DNA of 64,000 nucleotides from Monosporascus cannonballus (taxonomy: Eukaryota > Ascomycota > Sordariomycetes > Xylariales). A program made the position numbers and the translations under genes. The notes below the pieces were generated by a model that saw only the letters and a list, made by a program, of their open reading frames with translations, searched no databases and was not told the DNA's origin. The DNA is taken from assembly GCA_004154925.1 (NCBI GenBank), contig QJNS01000243.1, forward strand, positions 1 through 64,000. The letters are read 5' to 3'. Of the stretch, positions 32,801 through 44,773 are shown piece by piece; positions within the stretch are counted from its first letter, which is position 1, and each line of letters opens with the position of its first letter.

Positions 32801-35533
32801 TAGCTATCTTTTTTTGGGTAACATATTTTTTTATAACAGCATTTAATATTTTTAATTAATACGTAAATTACTAAACCTAAATTATGGCATTCCTAGGATA
32901 ATGTCATATTTGGAAATATCGGCAATATCTAGCGAAATCCGTTTTTAATATCCTTAAATCCGTATTAGAAATTTTTCAATTTTTCGAAGGATTCGTCCGT
33001 TTTCGTATATAAATCAGTTTCCGTTTACCGTACGTAACTTAGAAAATTTCAATTTATATTTCCAAGGAATTTAATGTTTTTCTGTGATTATAAAAAATGA
33101 AATTATTTTTTGTTTTTAAGTCAATTATAATTTTAAACGTTTTATTTTTATATTGCAAAGGAATCTCGATTTAATTACCTAATCTTTTGGTTGCTTTATA
33201 TAAGGTTTTATATATTAAGGTTTTTCGATATTTTAGTTTCGAAAGTTTCTGCCATTTTTTAACTAATATGGTTTGTTTACGAATAAACGGTTTCATTTTT
33301 AAGCTTTTTTATTTACGTATTTGGTATAATAATTATTTATATATTTATACCATTTTTTTCTGCCTAACTAACATCCGAAAATAATCGTTTTCTTTTGGCT
33401 TAATTTTTGGTTTTATATTTCCTAAATTATAGGGTTAAAAAGGTATATCTCCGAAAAAGGTATTTCCATATTTAGGAGCTCGTATTAAATGTAAAACGTT
33501 AAGGCGTAATATAAGCATTTTTGCGATATGGCTGTTCGATTCCGTTTTAAATTAGGATATAAGTAATAAGATCTGGAGTATTCTGGCTATCGGGAAATTT
33601 TTGTACATCTGTACGCGTTATTTGGTTCGGTAAGTATTTTTTCGTCTTATCCAGGCCAAAAATTATTATTTTCTTTAGCTTTGAAATAAACGAAATAATC
33701 GTTACGGTAATAAGCGGTAAAATATAATAGGTCGTAAAAGTTTACCGGTGGTGTTTTTCGGTAAATAGTATATTCTGGGAGTTCGTAAAGTTCCGAAAAT
33801 AATTATTTATAATTACTAATATCTAATTGAACTTTACCGTTTTTAATATATATCTTATACTTTTGGGAATTAAAATAATACTGGTATTCTAGCTTTATAA
33901 TTATTTTAGAAGCCGTTTGTTTTAAGTAATACTTATAAGCTTTAACTTTAAAATCCTGGCAGATAAGATAATTTTCGTACTTTGGGATGTGGTTCTAAAT
34001 CTGAGTAGTTATAGCAATAATATATTTTGCTTGAGAAAAAATTAAGCTAATTTTTTTTTCTTTTCGTTTACTTTATTATTTATTTTTTTATTTAATTATT
34101 TTGAATTTTTTCTAGGGTTAAGGAATTTTTTCCTTTTTGGGGTTCCTTTTGGCAAGAAAGCAATATTTACTTTTGAAATGCCCGTTTTTGCCATAATTAA
34201 AACATTTTATTTTGGACTTGTTTTTTTGAGTTTTTTTTAAAGCGACATTTGTTTCTTTTTAAGGATTGCCCTTATTTTTCTTGGTTCAGTTACTGGAGCT
34301 TTTGTTATCGTTTCGTTTGCCGGTCCTCTTTTTCTCGAAGTAATAATTAAAAGTGCGTCGGTCGGTAATAATAACCTTGTTTATATATTTTGCAAAAATC
34401 CTATTTTAGGTTCCATATATAATTCGTCCTTAATTTAAGGTTTTAAACCGTTATAATAAAGATAAAATAATGCGCTTTTTAGCAAGTTAAAAATAGCTGT
34501 CAAGTAATTAAACTTAATTGTATATTCGGATATTAATTTGGTTTGGCGAAAAAGATAAAACTGCTTAACCGCATATTATTTTTTATATAAGACCTTAAAT
34601 AAGGTTCGTATTTTTTTTTCGAAATGTTTGTATTTGTTAAAAATGTAATTGGTTATATCCGAAAATTTTTCGGGGTAATTTTGCAAGTAATTTTTTATAA
34701 TAGGTTCGAACCATAAAAAAACCCTTCCGGTAAGTAATTGCAAAATGGCCATTATTTTCTGATAGTCCTCCGTTAAAGAATTTTTATTAGATTTAAGGAA
34801 AAATCTGGCCTAAACCAGAAAGTCTTTTATATCCGTAGATCTATCATAAGGCTTAAAAGGAGTTAATTTGTAGCCCTTAACGTTAGGCATTCCGTGGTAA
34901 CTAGGAGGTGATATGGTTTTTTTTTCGTAACTGATTTGCGCCAAATAATCGTAAAATCGAAGTTCTTTATTTTTATGGTCGTTCAGCGCCGTACGAAAAT
35001 AATTGGAAACCATTTCCTTGGTTTCGTTCTCTGGGGGAGCCGAATTATGAAAAGGCCGGTTTCCTTTTTTTGGTAAGTTAAATATTCTTTTTCTTTAGGC
35101 TTTTAACCTTTTGGGCTAAAAGGTCCAACCTTTCTTCTATAATATGCTCTTTTTTTCCAGTTAAGTATTTTGGTATTTTTCCTTTTTGATTTCCGGCTGG
35201 ATATTCCTTTTTATCCTTATTTATCTTAGCCCTTTATACCTTAATTATCTCCTTTGCAAATAAAGGTTGTTATTAGGGTTAAAAGGAAAAAAGGCCTTTT
35301 TAAAATCGAATAATCGGGGGTGCCATATTGTTAATTAGTTGGAAAACTTCTTTAATAGGGGGTAAATCGTTAAGTTTTGTTAATAATATCTTACTGGTTA
35401 ATAACAGAAATCGGATATATTATTTATCTTTTGAATATCGTCCTATATTATCGTTTGTACTAAATTTAAAAAAATTCATACCTTAATTAAGCTTCAAATT
35501 ATTCGTCCGCTATTAATTATGAAATTATTAAAA

Positions 35534-35952
35534 TATAATGAACCTATTATATATTTACTTAAAGGTATAAGCAGTATCCGAAAAAGGTCTTAATTTACAG
35601 GTAATAATAAGGCGAGGAATAATTTAATAATTTGTTCGTTAAAAAATTTAAAAACTTTTCCCTTAATTAAAAAACGATATAATTGCCTTTGGATTAAAAG
35701 ATTAAATTAATAACTAAAAAGCGAAAATTAAATAGGTGTTATTTATATAAAAAACCGACCCATTATATATCCCAATTCCTTAAAGTGAATGTATCGTAAA
35801 TCTATGTGATTTATATAATCTGGTCTAGATGATTTAGATCACTTAGATTATTTAACGGGCCAAGCCTTCTTGTCCGGGGTTTACCCGTAACAAATTCGCA
35901 CTAGGCTCTATAAGTAGGTCTTCTGGAGACAGGAACCCCTGTTCCTATAACA
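35534..35952 (-). repeat. Element E 5' LTR (right)
   Basis: 419 bp, starting TATAATGAACC and ending CCTATAACA. Differences from the left copy are almost all C to T or G to A. It is followed by the target duplication ATAAT and by the resumed RT domain of the host element. Confidence 0.88.
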
Positions 35953-38283
35953 ATAATTAACCATATATTACGAAAATACCTCGATATCTTCGTTGTTTGC
36001 TATCTCGACGGTATTCTTATTTTCTCAGAAACGGAAAAAGCATATATAAGATACGTTTTTAAGGTTTTTCAAGCTTTATAGGACGTAAAGTTACTTATTA
36101 ACGCGGAAAAAAAATCAATTTTACGCACAGGCAGTAAAATATCTGGGAAATATTATTTCCCTAGAACATATTAAGATAAACCCTAAAAAATCGTTACAGT
36201 TACAAAATAACAAATGCTAACGATAATTAAAAACGTATAAACATTTTTCAAATTCGCTAATTATTACAACAGATTTATTCGAAACTTTAGTAAAATAACT
36301 ATATCTCTAAGGAATTTTACGAAAAAAAAGTTTAAATAACCGCCAAATACGAAAAAAGGGTTTTAGGATACTAAAGATCCGGTTATTAACGAATTAATAT
36401 AAATTATATACGATTTATTACGTTTTATAAAACTAAAAACCGATATTTCAGATTATATATTAAATATAATAATCGAATAATAAAATAATTAAAATATATT
36501 GCGTCTTATTATATTCTTTTCGTATAAATTAAAAAGAGTTAAGCTTAATTAGGGTATTTTAAACAAAAAGATTTATGGCCATTATTATGGCATTTCGAAA
36601 CTTTAAGTATTTCCTAAAAGGAATCTTGTATTAAATCAAAGTTTATACGGATTATCAAAATCTTATTCAATTTATTACAACTAAAAAACTTATAATATAA
36701 TAACTTCGCGATGCGAAAAAATTAGCAAACTTCGATTTCTTTATTATCTATAAGAAAAGCTCAAAGAATAATAAAGTAAACGTCTTAAATAAGCAATCAG
36801 ACCTTAAAGAAAGATTAGTTAAAATTAATTATCCAATTTTCAATACCATTATAAAAGGATATTTACGCCCGTAATAAATTACGATAATTCGGGCAGTATC
36901 TTTTAATATATATAAACAAACCTAGCAATATAACGATGATTTTTCAAAAAATGAAAAAACGGACGAAATGAAAATTTTAGAAAAATATTAAAACGATTTA
37001 ATATAAAATATATATAAACATTAGTTATACGGATATCTAGGGATTCATAAAACTTTATAGCAGCTTTGACGTATATATTCTTTTTTTAGAATAAAATTAA
37101 CTGTACAAAGAAGTATACGGCAATACGATATTTACCTTAAAATAAAAGCTCGACGATATAAGCCATACGGAAAATTATAATTATTACTAATCGCAAAACG
37201 ATTATAGTATTTAATTATATTCGATTTTATTACCAAACTTTTTATATTAAAACTTTTAATTACAAAAATATATTACGACACCATTTGCGTCATCGTCGAT
37301 CGAGCCACGAAGTTTCCTTTTTTTCTATCATATTATAAGAATATAAACGCCGAACAAATAATGTATATATTTTTTAAAACATATTTTCAATATATACGGA
37401 TTATTAATAAAAGTTATTATAAAAAGAGAATCGACATTTATATTAACGTTTTAACAAAGTATTATAAAATAAATCGGTATAAATTATAAATTATTTAACG
37501 TATTTAAATCTTAAACAGAGGGACAACTAAAACGAACGAACTAAAGTTTAAAGATTTACTTATAATATTATATTAATTACGAACAAAATAATTAGGTTAA
37601 AAAATTACTAATTGCGAAATTAGCTTATAATACTAACTAACATAAAAGTATTAAAATAATACTTACGAACGCAAATTTTGGTTTTATTTCAAAATTTATG
37701 GAAAAGTACGTAATAATAGTTTAATTAATATAAAAATAATTCTTATATCAAAATTACTATAACAGCTACAACAAAAGATAAAAACAGAACTGTAATTCGT
37801 ACGGAATCAGATAAACAAATATTACAACTAGAAAAGGTTAAAACAAGCAACTTTCGAAAAGGGGAAAAAGGTTTTTTTCTTTACAAAAATATTTAAACAA
37901 AACGTCTCAATAAAAAACTTGATTTGAAATATATCGGTCCATATAAAATCATCAAGAAAATCTCAGAAAATAACTATTAATTAGAACTTTTATAAAAAAT
38001 GAAATTTTATCGAATTTTTTACGTTTCCTTATTCGAATCAGAAGCAGATATAATTAAAGTACATACGATATAAAACGATCTGGAAATAAAAAACAAATAA
38101 GCATACAAAATAAACAAATTCTCGATATACAAAAATAAAACGGACTTATTTAGTACCTAATCAAATGGAAAAAGCACCCGGATTTCGAAAACATCTAGGA
38201 ACCCGCCAAAAAATTTATTAACGCCTAACGACTATTAAAAAACTTTCACTAACGACGTCGAAATCGGCAGGATCAAAAGTTTC

Positions 38284-38797
38284 TTAATTAATAAATAACC
38301 AGTCTGTAGATTTAAAGTTGGTTTAATTAAAAAGGAATACGACCTTTGCTGGTATAGCCTTAACGGCCTCCAATTCGATTTGTTTTTTTAACGTTCCAAC
38401 TTATCCAATTGTTTTAAAGACCGAAGCCCGCTGGATAATATACGTATTATACGATCGGCCCATAATTTCTTTTATTTTCGAAGCCGACAAACCTTAATTT
38501 AGGCCTGTTTTGCTTTTTTCTAAATTTTTTCAAATTTCGTTTTAACCTTAAAGTAATTAAAAACAAATTTTTTGAGATAAAAAATAAAAAAACCGTTAAC
38601 ATTACAAACACTGTAATTCCGCGTTACGTATTTCTCGTACCGGAAGAAATCCGACAAAAAATACGATAAAATAATAACTCGCAACGAACATAATACGAAA
38701 ATACAGATATACCCATAACTCCAAAAATAATAACCTTGAACAAATTATTTAGCCCCTTTATTTTTCTGTTAATCGATTTTTTAATACGACCCGATAT
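38284..38797 (-). pseudogene. Antisense tail ORF of the B3 half
   Basis: Starts at an ATA where other copies have ATG, then SGRIKKSINRKIKGLNNLFK. After a one-base slip it reads RYEKYVTRN, then KKQIELEAVKAIPAKVV and TDWLFIN before a TAA at 38286-38284. It aligns in order with the copy at 40743-40243. The gag-pol of this element reads on the plus strand, so this frame is antisense. Confidence 0.5.
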
Positions 38798-38859
38798 AAT
38801 AATAAAAAAAAACATACATAAAAAAAATTTCCGGACGAAAATTGTAAAAAGGAAAATCG

Positions 38860-39230
38860 TATTATAACTTAACAGGCTGCGGCCTTGGGAAACAAGTCGC
38901 AACCAAAAAATAACTAAGCCATATAAATCGAGTTACGTAATAGCTCGACAGGATCTATCGTAAAGCCTATAAAGCCAAGCTCGACAAGATCAATCGTAAA
39001 ATCTATACAGCCAGGCTCGACGGGGTCGGAAAAACCAAGTATAATACGCTTATTATTTCTATAATTTAGATAACTTCAGCGTACAATAATAATTCGTTAC
39101 CTAAAGCACCCTTGGTATTACGAAACGTAACACGTTACTATATCTATTGCTCAGTTTTCCACAATACTCCTGCTATCATAAACCTGTACGACTAAGGTTT
39201 AATAGTTAATTAAACCACCTAGCCATCACA
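38860..39230 (+). repeat. B3 3' LTR (371 bp, two 36-bp units)
   Basis: Starts TATTATAACTTAACAGGCTG and ends CTAGCCATCACA. Two 36-bp units lie at 38943-38978 and 38979-39014, then a partial unit. It is followed by GATAG and by an integrase fragment of the older B1 element. Confidence 0.85.
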
Positions 39231-40812
39231 GATAGTATTTTCGTAATCGTCGATTGATTTACGAAGTTTTCCTATTTTTTTACCATATTACGAGAATATA
39301 AATGATAAATAAATGACATATATTTTTTTCATATACATTTTTAATATATACGGATTATTAATAAAGATTATTTTAAATAAAGAATTAACATTTGTATTTA
39401 AGTTTTAGTAAGGTCTTTTAACACAAATGGGCCTAAATCACAAATTATTTTATGTTTTTAAATTTTAAACGAACGAATAAAAAAACGAATAAACTGAATT
39501 TAGGAAATATATTTATAGTATTATATTAATCAATACTAAAATACCAGGCTTGAAAAGTTACTTATTATTAAATTAATCTATAATACCAGTTATTACGAAA
39601 GTATTAAAATTATATTTGCGACCGCTAATTTTGGTTTTACTTTAGAAGTTTACAGAAAAATACGCGATAACGGTTTAATCAATGTCAAAATAATCTTTAT
39701 ATCGGAATAATAATAATAATTGTATTAAAAAATAAAAACAGGACTGGAATTCGTATGTAACTAGATAGACAAATATTATAACCAGAAAAGGGTAAAGGGA
39801 TTAATTTTCGAAAAGAGAGAGACGGTCTTTTTAGTTACAAAAAATATTCAAACAAAACGACCAAGCAAAAAACTTAATTTCAAGTATATCGGTCCATATA
39901 AAAATTCCCAAGAAAATCTTAAAAATGTAATTACTAATTGGAATTCCTACTAAAAGTTAAATTCTATCTAATGCTTTATATTTTTTTTATTTAAATTGAC
40001 AGCAGATATAATCAAAATACATACGGTCTAAAGTAACGTAAAGGTGGAAAACGAACAGGTATATAAAGTAAAGAAAATCCTCGATATATTGAAATAAAAC
40101 GGACTTACCCAGTACATAATTAAGTAGAAAAAGCACCCGGACTTCGAAAACATTTAAGAATCCGTTAAAGATCTTATAAATACTTAGTATCTATTAAAGA
40201 ATTTTTCCTAATAGCGTTAAAGGCGGCAAAATCGAAAACTCTCTAATTAGTAATTGATTAATCTGTAGGCTTAATAATAAACCAATCGGGAAAAGTAACG
40301 GACGATACGGCCTCCGTGGCGTCGGCCCGTTTTTTACGATCCAATTTATCGAACTTTTTCAAAGACTAAAGACCTCGAAATAATATATATGCTATACGAT
40401 CAGCCTATAATTACTTTTGTTTTCGAAGCCGGCGAACCTTAACTTACATTTATTCCCCTTCCTTTTTAACTCTTTCGAATTCCGTTTTAATTTTGAGGTG
40501 GTTTAACACGAACTTTTTAAATTAAGAAATAAAAAAACCGTTAACATCGCAAAGGTCCTAGTTTCGCGCCACATATTTTTCGTATCGGGAAAAATCCAAC
40601 GAAAAAATACAAAAAATTAATAAACTTCGACGACCGCAATATAAATATATAAGTATATTTACGGCGCAAAAAATGATAAGTTTAAACAAATTATTTAGCT
40701 CTTTAGTTTTTCTATTAACCGGTTTCTTAATGCGACCCGACATAATAGTAAAAAAGGATTTACGAAAAGGAAAAAGAAATTTTCGGGATGAAGATTATAA
40801 AAAAAAGGATCG
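39231..40812 (+). pseudogene. B1 integrase-to-tail remnant
   Basis: Starts in the integrase catalytic region (TATTTTCGTAATCGTCGATTG, parallel to 22.84 and 37.28 kb) and continues to a chromodomain-like segment near 40.13 kb and the tail. It is the right-hand part of B1; gag and RT of B1 are absent from the window. Frames are full of RIP-type stops. Confidence 0.75.
40243..40743 (-). pseudogene. Antisense tail ORF of B1 (best copy): Cys-rich plus coiled-coil
   Basis: A single minus-strand frame of 167 codons runs from ATG 40743 to TAG 40245-40243 without a frameshift. Its internal stops are all TAA or TAG, which RIP would produce from CAA, CAG or TGG. It begins MSGRIKKPVNRKTKELNN, has a Cys-rich block (CGRRSLLIFC..., then SRYEKYVARN*DLCDVNGF), then a charged block (KIKTEFERVKKEGE, VKVRRLRKQK, FDKLDRKKRADATEAV) and ends FPDWFIIKPTD. 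RYEKYV probably stood for RCEKCV (Cys to Tyr by G to A). Small Cys-rich proteins with coiled coils are known from fungal transposon neighbourhoods, but I cannot name a family. The element's gag-pol is on the opposite strand. Confidence 0.6.
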
Positions 40813-41234
40813 TATTATAACCTAACAGGTTGCGGCCTCGGAAACGGTCGCGATAGCAAAATATGTAGGCCATGTAAGTCAAATTACGTAATAGTTCGAT
40901 AGGATCTATCGTAAAACCCATAGAGCCAGGCTTAAAAGGATTTATTGTGGAACCTATGGAGCCAGATTCCACAGTATTTATCGTAGAGCGCATATAGCTA
41001 CGGTTAACAGGGTCGAAAGAACTAAATATAATGCGCTTATTATTTATAAAGTTTAAATAGCCTTAATTTACAACCTTTATTAATACCAATCGTTTGCAAT
41101 ATAATGCTAGCACCTTTGGTATTAAAAAATATAATACGTTTCTATATTTATTGTTTAAAATCTTATAATACTTCTCTTAATATAAACTCGTACGATTAAG
41201 GTTTAATAGTTGATTAAATCGCCTAGCCGTCACA
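40813..41234 (+). repeat. B1 3' LTR (422 bp, three 36-bp units)
   Basis: Starts TATTATAACCTAACAGG and ends CTAGCCGTCACA, followed by GTTTT (41235-41239), which matches the flank of the 5' LTR at 17944-17948. It carries three degraded 36-bp units, one more than the 5' LTR fragments. Confidence 0.82.
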
Positions 41235-43713
41235 GTTTTATATAAATTCGTAAAAACTATTAACAATAATTTTCGTAATATGTATTAATTATCAAATTGC
41301 TGGAATTATAATTTATATATTTGTATATAAAATTAAAATCTTTATATTTTAATATAATTTAAATGCTAGGTACAATAAATAATTAATTATTAAAAGAACA
41401 AAATGACCCAAAATAATCATGAACGTCTGTTTTAAACCTTTCCTCCTTTTCGGCCATTATAATAATAACATAATCCTATAAACAAAAATAATAATATATA
41501 AGTCTTAAGATTACTTATAATAAACCTTAAAACATAATTTTCTTAAGTAACCAAATACGGATAATACATTCGCAAAGTTCAGGTAAATGCATTAATGCTT
41601 CGAATACTTAACCTGTTAAAGCAAAACGTTTATATTTATCTGGTACTTTTATTGGTTTCTTATTAATACAAACCTAATTAACTTATATGTTACTATTATA
41701 TATATAATCGTTAATCTTATAAAAATCTTTCGCCGGCGATTTATTCGCCTTATCTTAAGCGTTATATTTGGAGGATAAAGCCGTATTTTATAGAAAAAAT
41801 AGATCGATACGATATATAATCTGGCTTTCGAAAACTTTAATATTATTTTCGTTATTAAATTAAATTTTAAAAATCTTTTAATTATTCAAATCCTTTTATT
41901 AATAACTGACGCAATTATTGCCTAAATCGTATTTTTAATTAAATTAATTTAAGAATAACATATTTCTGTATTAGCGATTTTATATTTTATTTTTATCCTA
42001 ATATTTGCGAATACGAAAAGATTTAATCTAAAAATATTTGACCGCATCATTACTGGATAATATAACCATTTTAGGTTTGGGTTTAAAAAAGTATGAAGTA
42101 ATTAATTTCAAATTGTCATATTAAGTATCATTTTCTAATAACGATATAATTTAATTATTGTGAACAAGATATATTTATCATTAAAATAAAAAACTTTCGG
42201 CTTAAATGTATTCATATCTGTAATTTGCCCTTTATCCTTTTCCTTATATATTAATTTATATATATCATAACTACCAATAATATTACTAAAAGAAATTACG
42301 AAACATAGTAGTTTTCGTTAATATAAGATAACGCAGTCCCCTATAGCTAAAAAGGGCTAGAACAGGACCCCATATATCCTGATAAGACGTCTCCAAATAT
42401 CAAGAAAAGTAACTAGCGATTTGATAATTCTAGCATTAAATCGCTAAGGGTAAATGGACCTTTGCTCTAATAATTGCTTGTACCATTTTTTCGAAAGTAC
42501 GTAGGCCTAGGTGGGCTAATTTTTGATGCTATATCGTAACGTCTCCTTTTAAGGGCTTCAAGGGAAGCCTGGAATTATTACTATAAAACTTCTGTTATAG
42601 GATTAATTTAGGAGGTAAAAATTCTTAAACTAAGGGCACTGAAATAAAATCTTCGTTTTCATTTTCGAGAATAATTTTATCTTCCAGGTCGCTTTCGTTT
42701 TCCGGGACGGTATTAATAGCCTTTTTTCAGTTACTATAAAGGCTATTGGAGCAGTCTCGTCTTTGTTGTTTTTCGGCGTTATTTTAAAGAGGTATATAAT
42801 AAGCTAGCGTTCGGTTTAATTGATCTTAGTTATTTTCGTATTTAACGCCTTATGATATACGACGTCAATTTCGTAATTCCAATAAATCCCGGCCTATTAA
42901 AAAGATTTATGCGAAATTAGATTAATATGCATTTTAGAGACATATAAACAGTTTTTTCAAAAGGAAGGTATTAAATCTTTCAAACGGTATAATAAGCGTA
43001 ATCTTTCGTATACCTTTTTTTACGACATTAAAATACTTTTTTCCGGCGAGGAATTTTTCGTTAATTTTCGATAAATATAAATTAAGAAAATTAGCTTTGA
43101 GATTTCCCATATGGAAATTGGAACAGATATTTAGAAGCGTAAACTCTTTTAAGCTATATCCGGTAATAATATTATTAGCTTGTAAATCCATAAGAAATCC
43201 TGCTACCAAAAGCGTTAAAGCGGGATAAAGAGTTTATGACTTATTTTCTTTTTATAAACGTTTAATTTCTTTTCTTTTCCCAACGGAGAGTCTGCGAAAT
43301 ATATTTATTTACCTTTTTGCGGGTCTCAAAAATCTTATTCCACTTATCGGGTTTAACGTTTTTATGAATATAAGGGTAATCCTCAAAAAATGTTTTTTTT
43401 ACAGTAGCACTTTGGCATAAGGCGGTTATTATTATTACTGCCGCCGTTATTCCGGCTGTTATTATTCCGGTTATCTAAAGATGTATTCGTCTGATTAGGA
43501 GTTTTTTTATTCAGGCTGACGCTAAACGCTCCCCGTAATAACTGTTTTGCGGTAACGTCTTAAGTTTTTCGCAGCCCAATATAGCTTCGGAACCGTTTTA
43601 TAAGCTTTTGTACGGGTAAAAGCTTAGCAAAATCCTTGCTTTCGAAAATGGCTTTTTTACCTTAGCCCTTTAGGTAGTAAAAAAGTCGGGTAAGTAAACG
43701 CTAATAGCTTTTA
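41235..43713 (-). pseudogene. RIP-mutated Ty1/copia relic
   Basis: On the minus strand, 43209-42934 reads KINEKFLAGKKYFNVVKKGI and RKITLIIPFERFNTFLL, followed by KLFICL and, out of frame, MHINLISHKSF. This is the protease-to-integrase stretch of copia polyproteins (usual form: VVGKGTRKI...VLYVP.....NLIS). Upstream, near 43380-43250, FEDYPYIHKNVKPDKW with KIFETRKK fits the segment after the gag zinc knuckle (CW..HPEK..). Downstream, 42400-42300 has an integrase-like D-I-W-G start. Both flanks are younger insertions (B1 at 41234, B' at 43714), so it is the oldest layer seen here. Confidence 0.65.
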
Positions 43714-44118
43714 TGTAACGGCTAGGGGTTTAACCAACTATTAAACCTTAGTCGTACGGGTTTATGTTGGCAAAAGTATCTTAGGAATCTGAGCAATGGA
43801 TATAATATCGTATTACGTCTTGTAATACTAAGAGTGCCTTGAATAACGAATTATTATTACAAGCTGGTGCTATTTAAGCTAAGGAAATAATAAGCGTATT
43901 ATATTTATTTGTTTCGACCTTGTTAAGCCTGGCTTTACGGGCTTTACAATAAATCCTGTCAAGCCTGGCTCTATAAGCTTTACGATAAATTCTGTCGAAC
44001 CTGGATTTATAGGCCCGACGATAAATCCTGTTAAACCATTACGTAATTTTACTTATATAGCTTAATTATTTTTTTGTTACGACCGTTTCCCGAGGCCGCA
44101 ACTTGTTAAGGTATAATA
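43714..44118 (-). repeat. B' 3' LTR (405 bp, three 36-bp units)
   Basis: Plus strand reads TGTAACGGCTAGGGG at the left and CTTGTTAAGGTATAATA at the right, the reverse complement of a B-family LTR. Three 36-bp units are visible (AAGCCTGGCTTTACGGGC..., AAGCCTGGCTCTATAAGC..., AACCTGGATTTATAGGCC...). Confidence 0.85.
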
Positions 44119-44189
44119 CGTTCCTTCTTTTTTATAATTTCCGTCCCTAAAATTCTTATTATATTTTGTATAAATCGTTTCTTATTATT

Positions 44190-44773
44190 ATATCGCTTTA
44201 TATTAAGAAACCGGTTAACAAAAAATCGGAAAAACGAAATAACGTATTTAAATTTATTATTTTTCGAATTATAAATATGTTTATATATTCGTATTATGTT
44301 TGTGGCGGGTTATTATTTTGTGGTACTTTTTCGTTGAATTTTTTCCGGTACGAGATATACGTAATGCGGAATTAAGGCGGTTGCGACGTTAACGGTTTTT
44401 CTACTTTTTAACTTGAAAAGCTCGTTTTTAATTACATTAAAATTAAAACGGAATTTAAAAAAATTAAAAAAAGGCGGAATAAAGGTACGCCAAGGTTTGC
44501 CGGTTTCAAAAACAAAAGAAATTATGAGCCGATCGTATAATACGTATGTTATCCCGTAGGTTTCGTTCCTTAAAGGAATTAGATAAGTTGGAACATTAAA
44601 AGAAATAGGTTAAACTGGAGGCCGCCAAGGCCATATCGACAAAGGCCGTACTTCTTTTTAATTGGTTTAATCTAGAGTTTATCGATTAGTCGTCTACCGA
44701 TTGGGAAGCCTTTAACCCTGTTAACCTTGGTGTTACTGGTGAAAATTCTTTAATAGACGTTAGGCGCCAATAA
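44190..44773 (+). pseudogene. Antisense tail ORF of B'
   Basis: Begins ATATCGCTTTATATTAAGAA (M to I by RIP), then IKKPVNKKSEKRNNVFK, FFRYEIYVMRN*GGCDVNGF, and in a shifted frame KVCRFQKQKKLWADRIIRML, then SLKELDKLEH and KLEAAKAISTKAV. It ends DWEAFNPVNLGVTGENSL near 44755. Order and spacing match the other B tails. B' gag-pol is on the minus strand, so the frame is antisense to it. Confidence 0.5.

Larger units (their letters stand above)
28667..35952 (-). mobile_element. Element E: complete RIP-mutated Ty3/gypsy element, TSD ATAAT
   Basis: LTRs 28667-29086 (420 bp) and 35534-35952 (419 bp) are flanked by ATAAT at 28662-28666 and 35953-35957. Orientation is minus: the RT motif VYLDDILIYSETLKEY reads on the minus strand (YLDD 32148-32137), a gag knuckle-like CFNYGKNGHFK lies near 34.2 kb, and a purine tract (GGAAAAGGGAAA on the minus strand) abuts the left LTR. 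It interrupts the RT domain of the B2/B3 element. Its RT differs from the A/B/C type (DILIYS rather than DIFIF), so it belongs to another gypsy lineage. Confidence 0.92.
25045..39230 (+). mobile_element. Chimeric B2/B3 chromovirus, split by E and by a solo LTR
   Basis: 5' LTR 25045-25342; internal 25343-28666 and 35953-38859; 3' LTR 38860-39230. Landmarks are zinc knuckle C-F-N-C-x4-H from 26369 (last Cys mutated) and RT segment RTKYGLFKYLTTPMGFTN at 28434-28643, readable across the solo LTR. RT resumes after E with CYLDGILIFS (YLDG at 35999-36010), then integrase near 37.28 kb (VIVDR-like) and chromodomain YLIKWKKHPDFENI*EPAKK from 38154, where a Trp codon has become TAG. The two LTRs differ in length (298 and 371 bp) and the flanks do not match (AAAAC against GATAG), so the ends come from two different insertions. 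Confidence 0.8.

Noticed and set aside
17949..41234. Centromere or mitochondrial insertion as the cause of the AT-rich block
   Set aside because: Paired LTRs, target duplications and RT, integrase and chromodomain motifs explain the sequence; no mitochondrial gene or satellite array is present.
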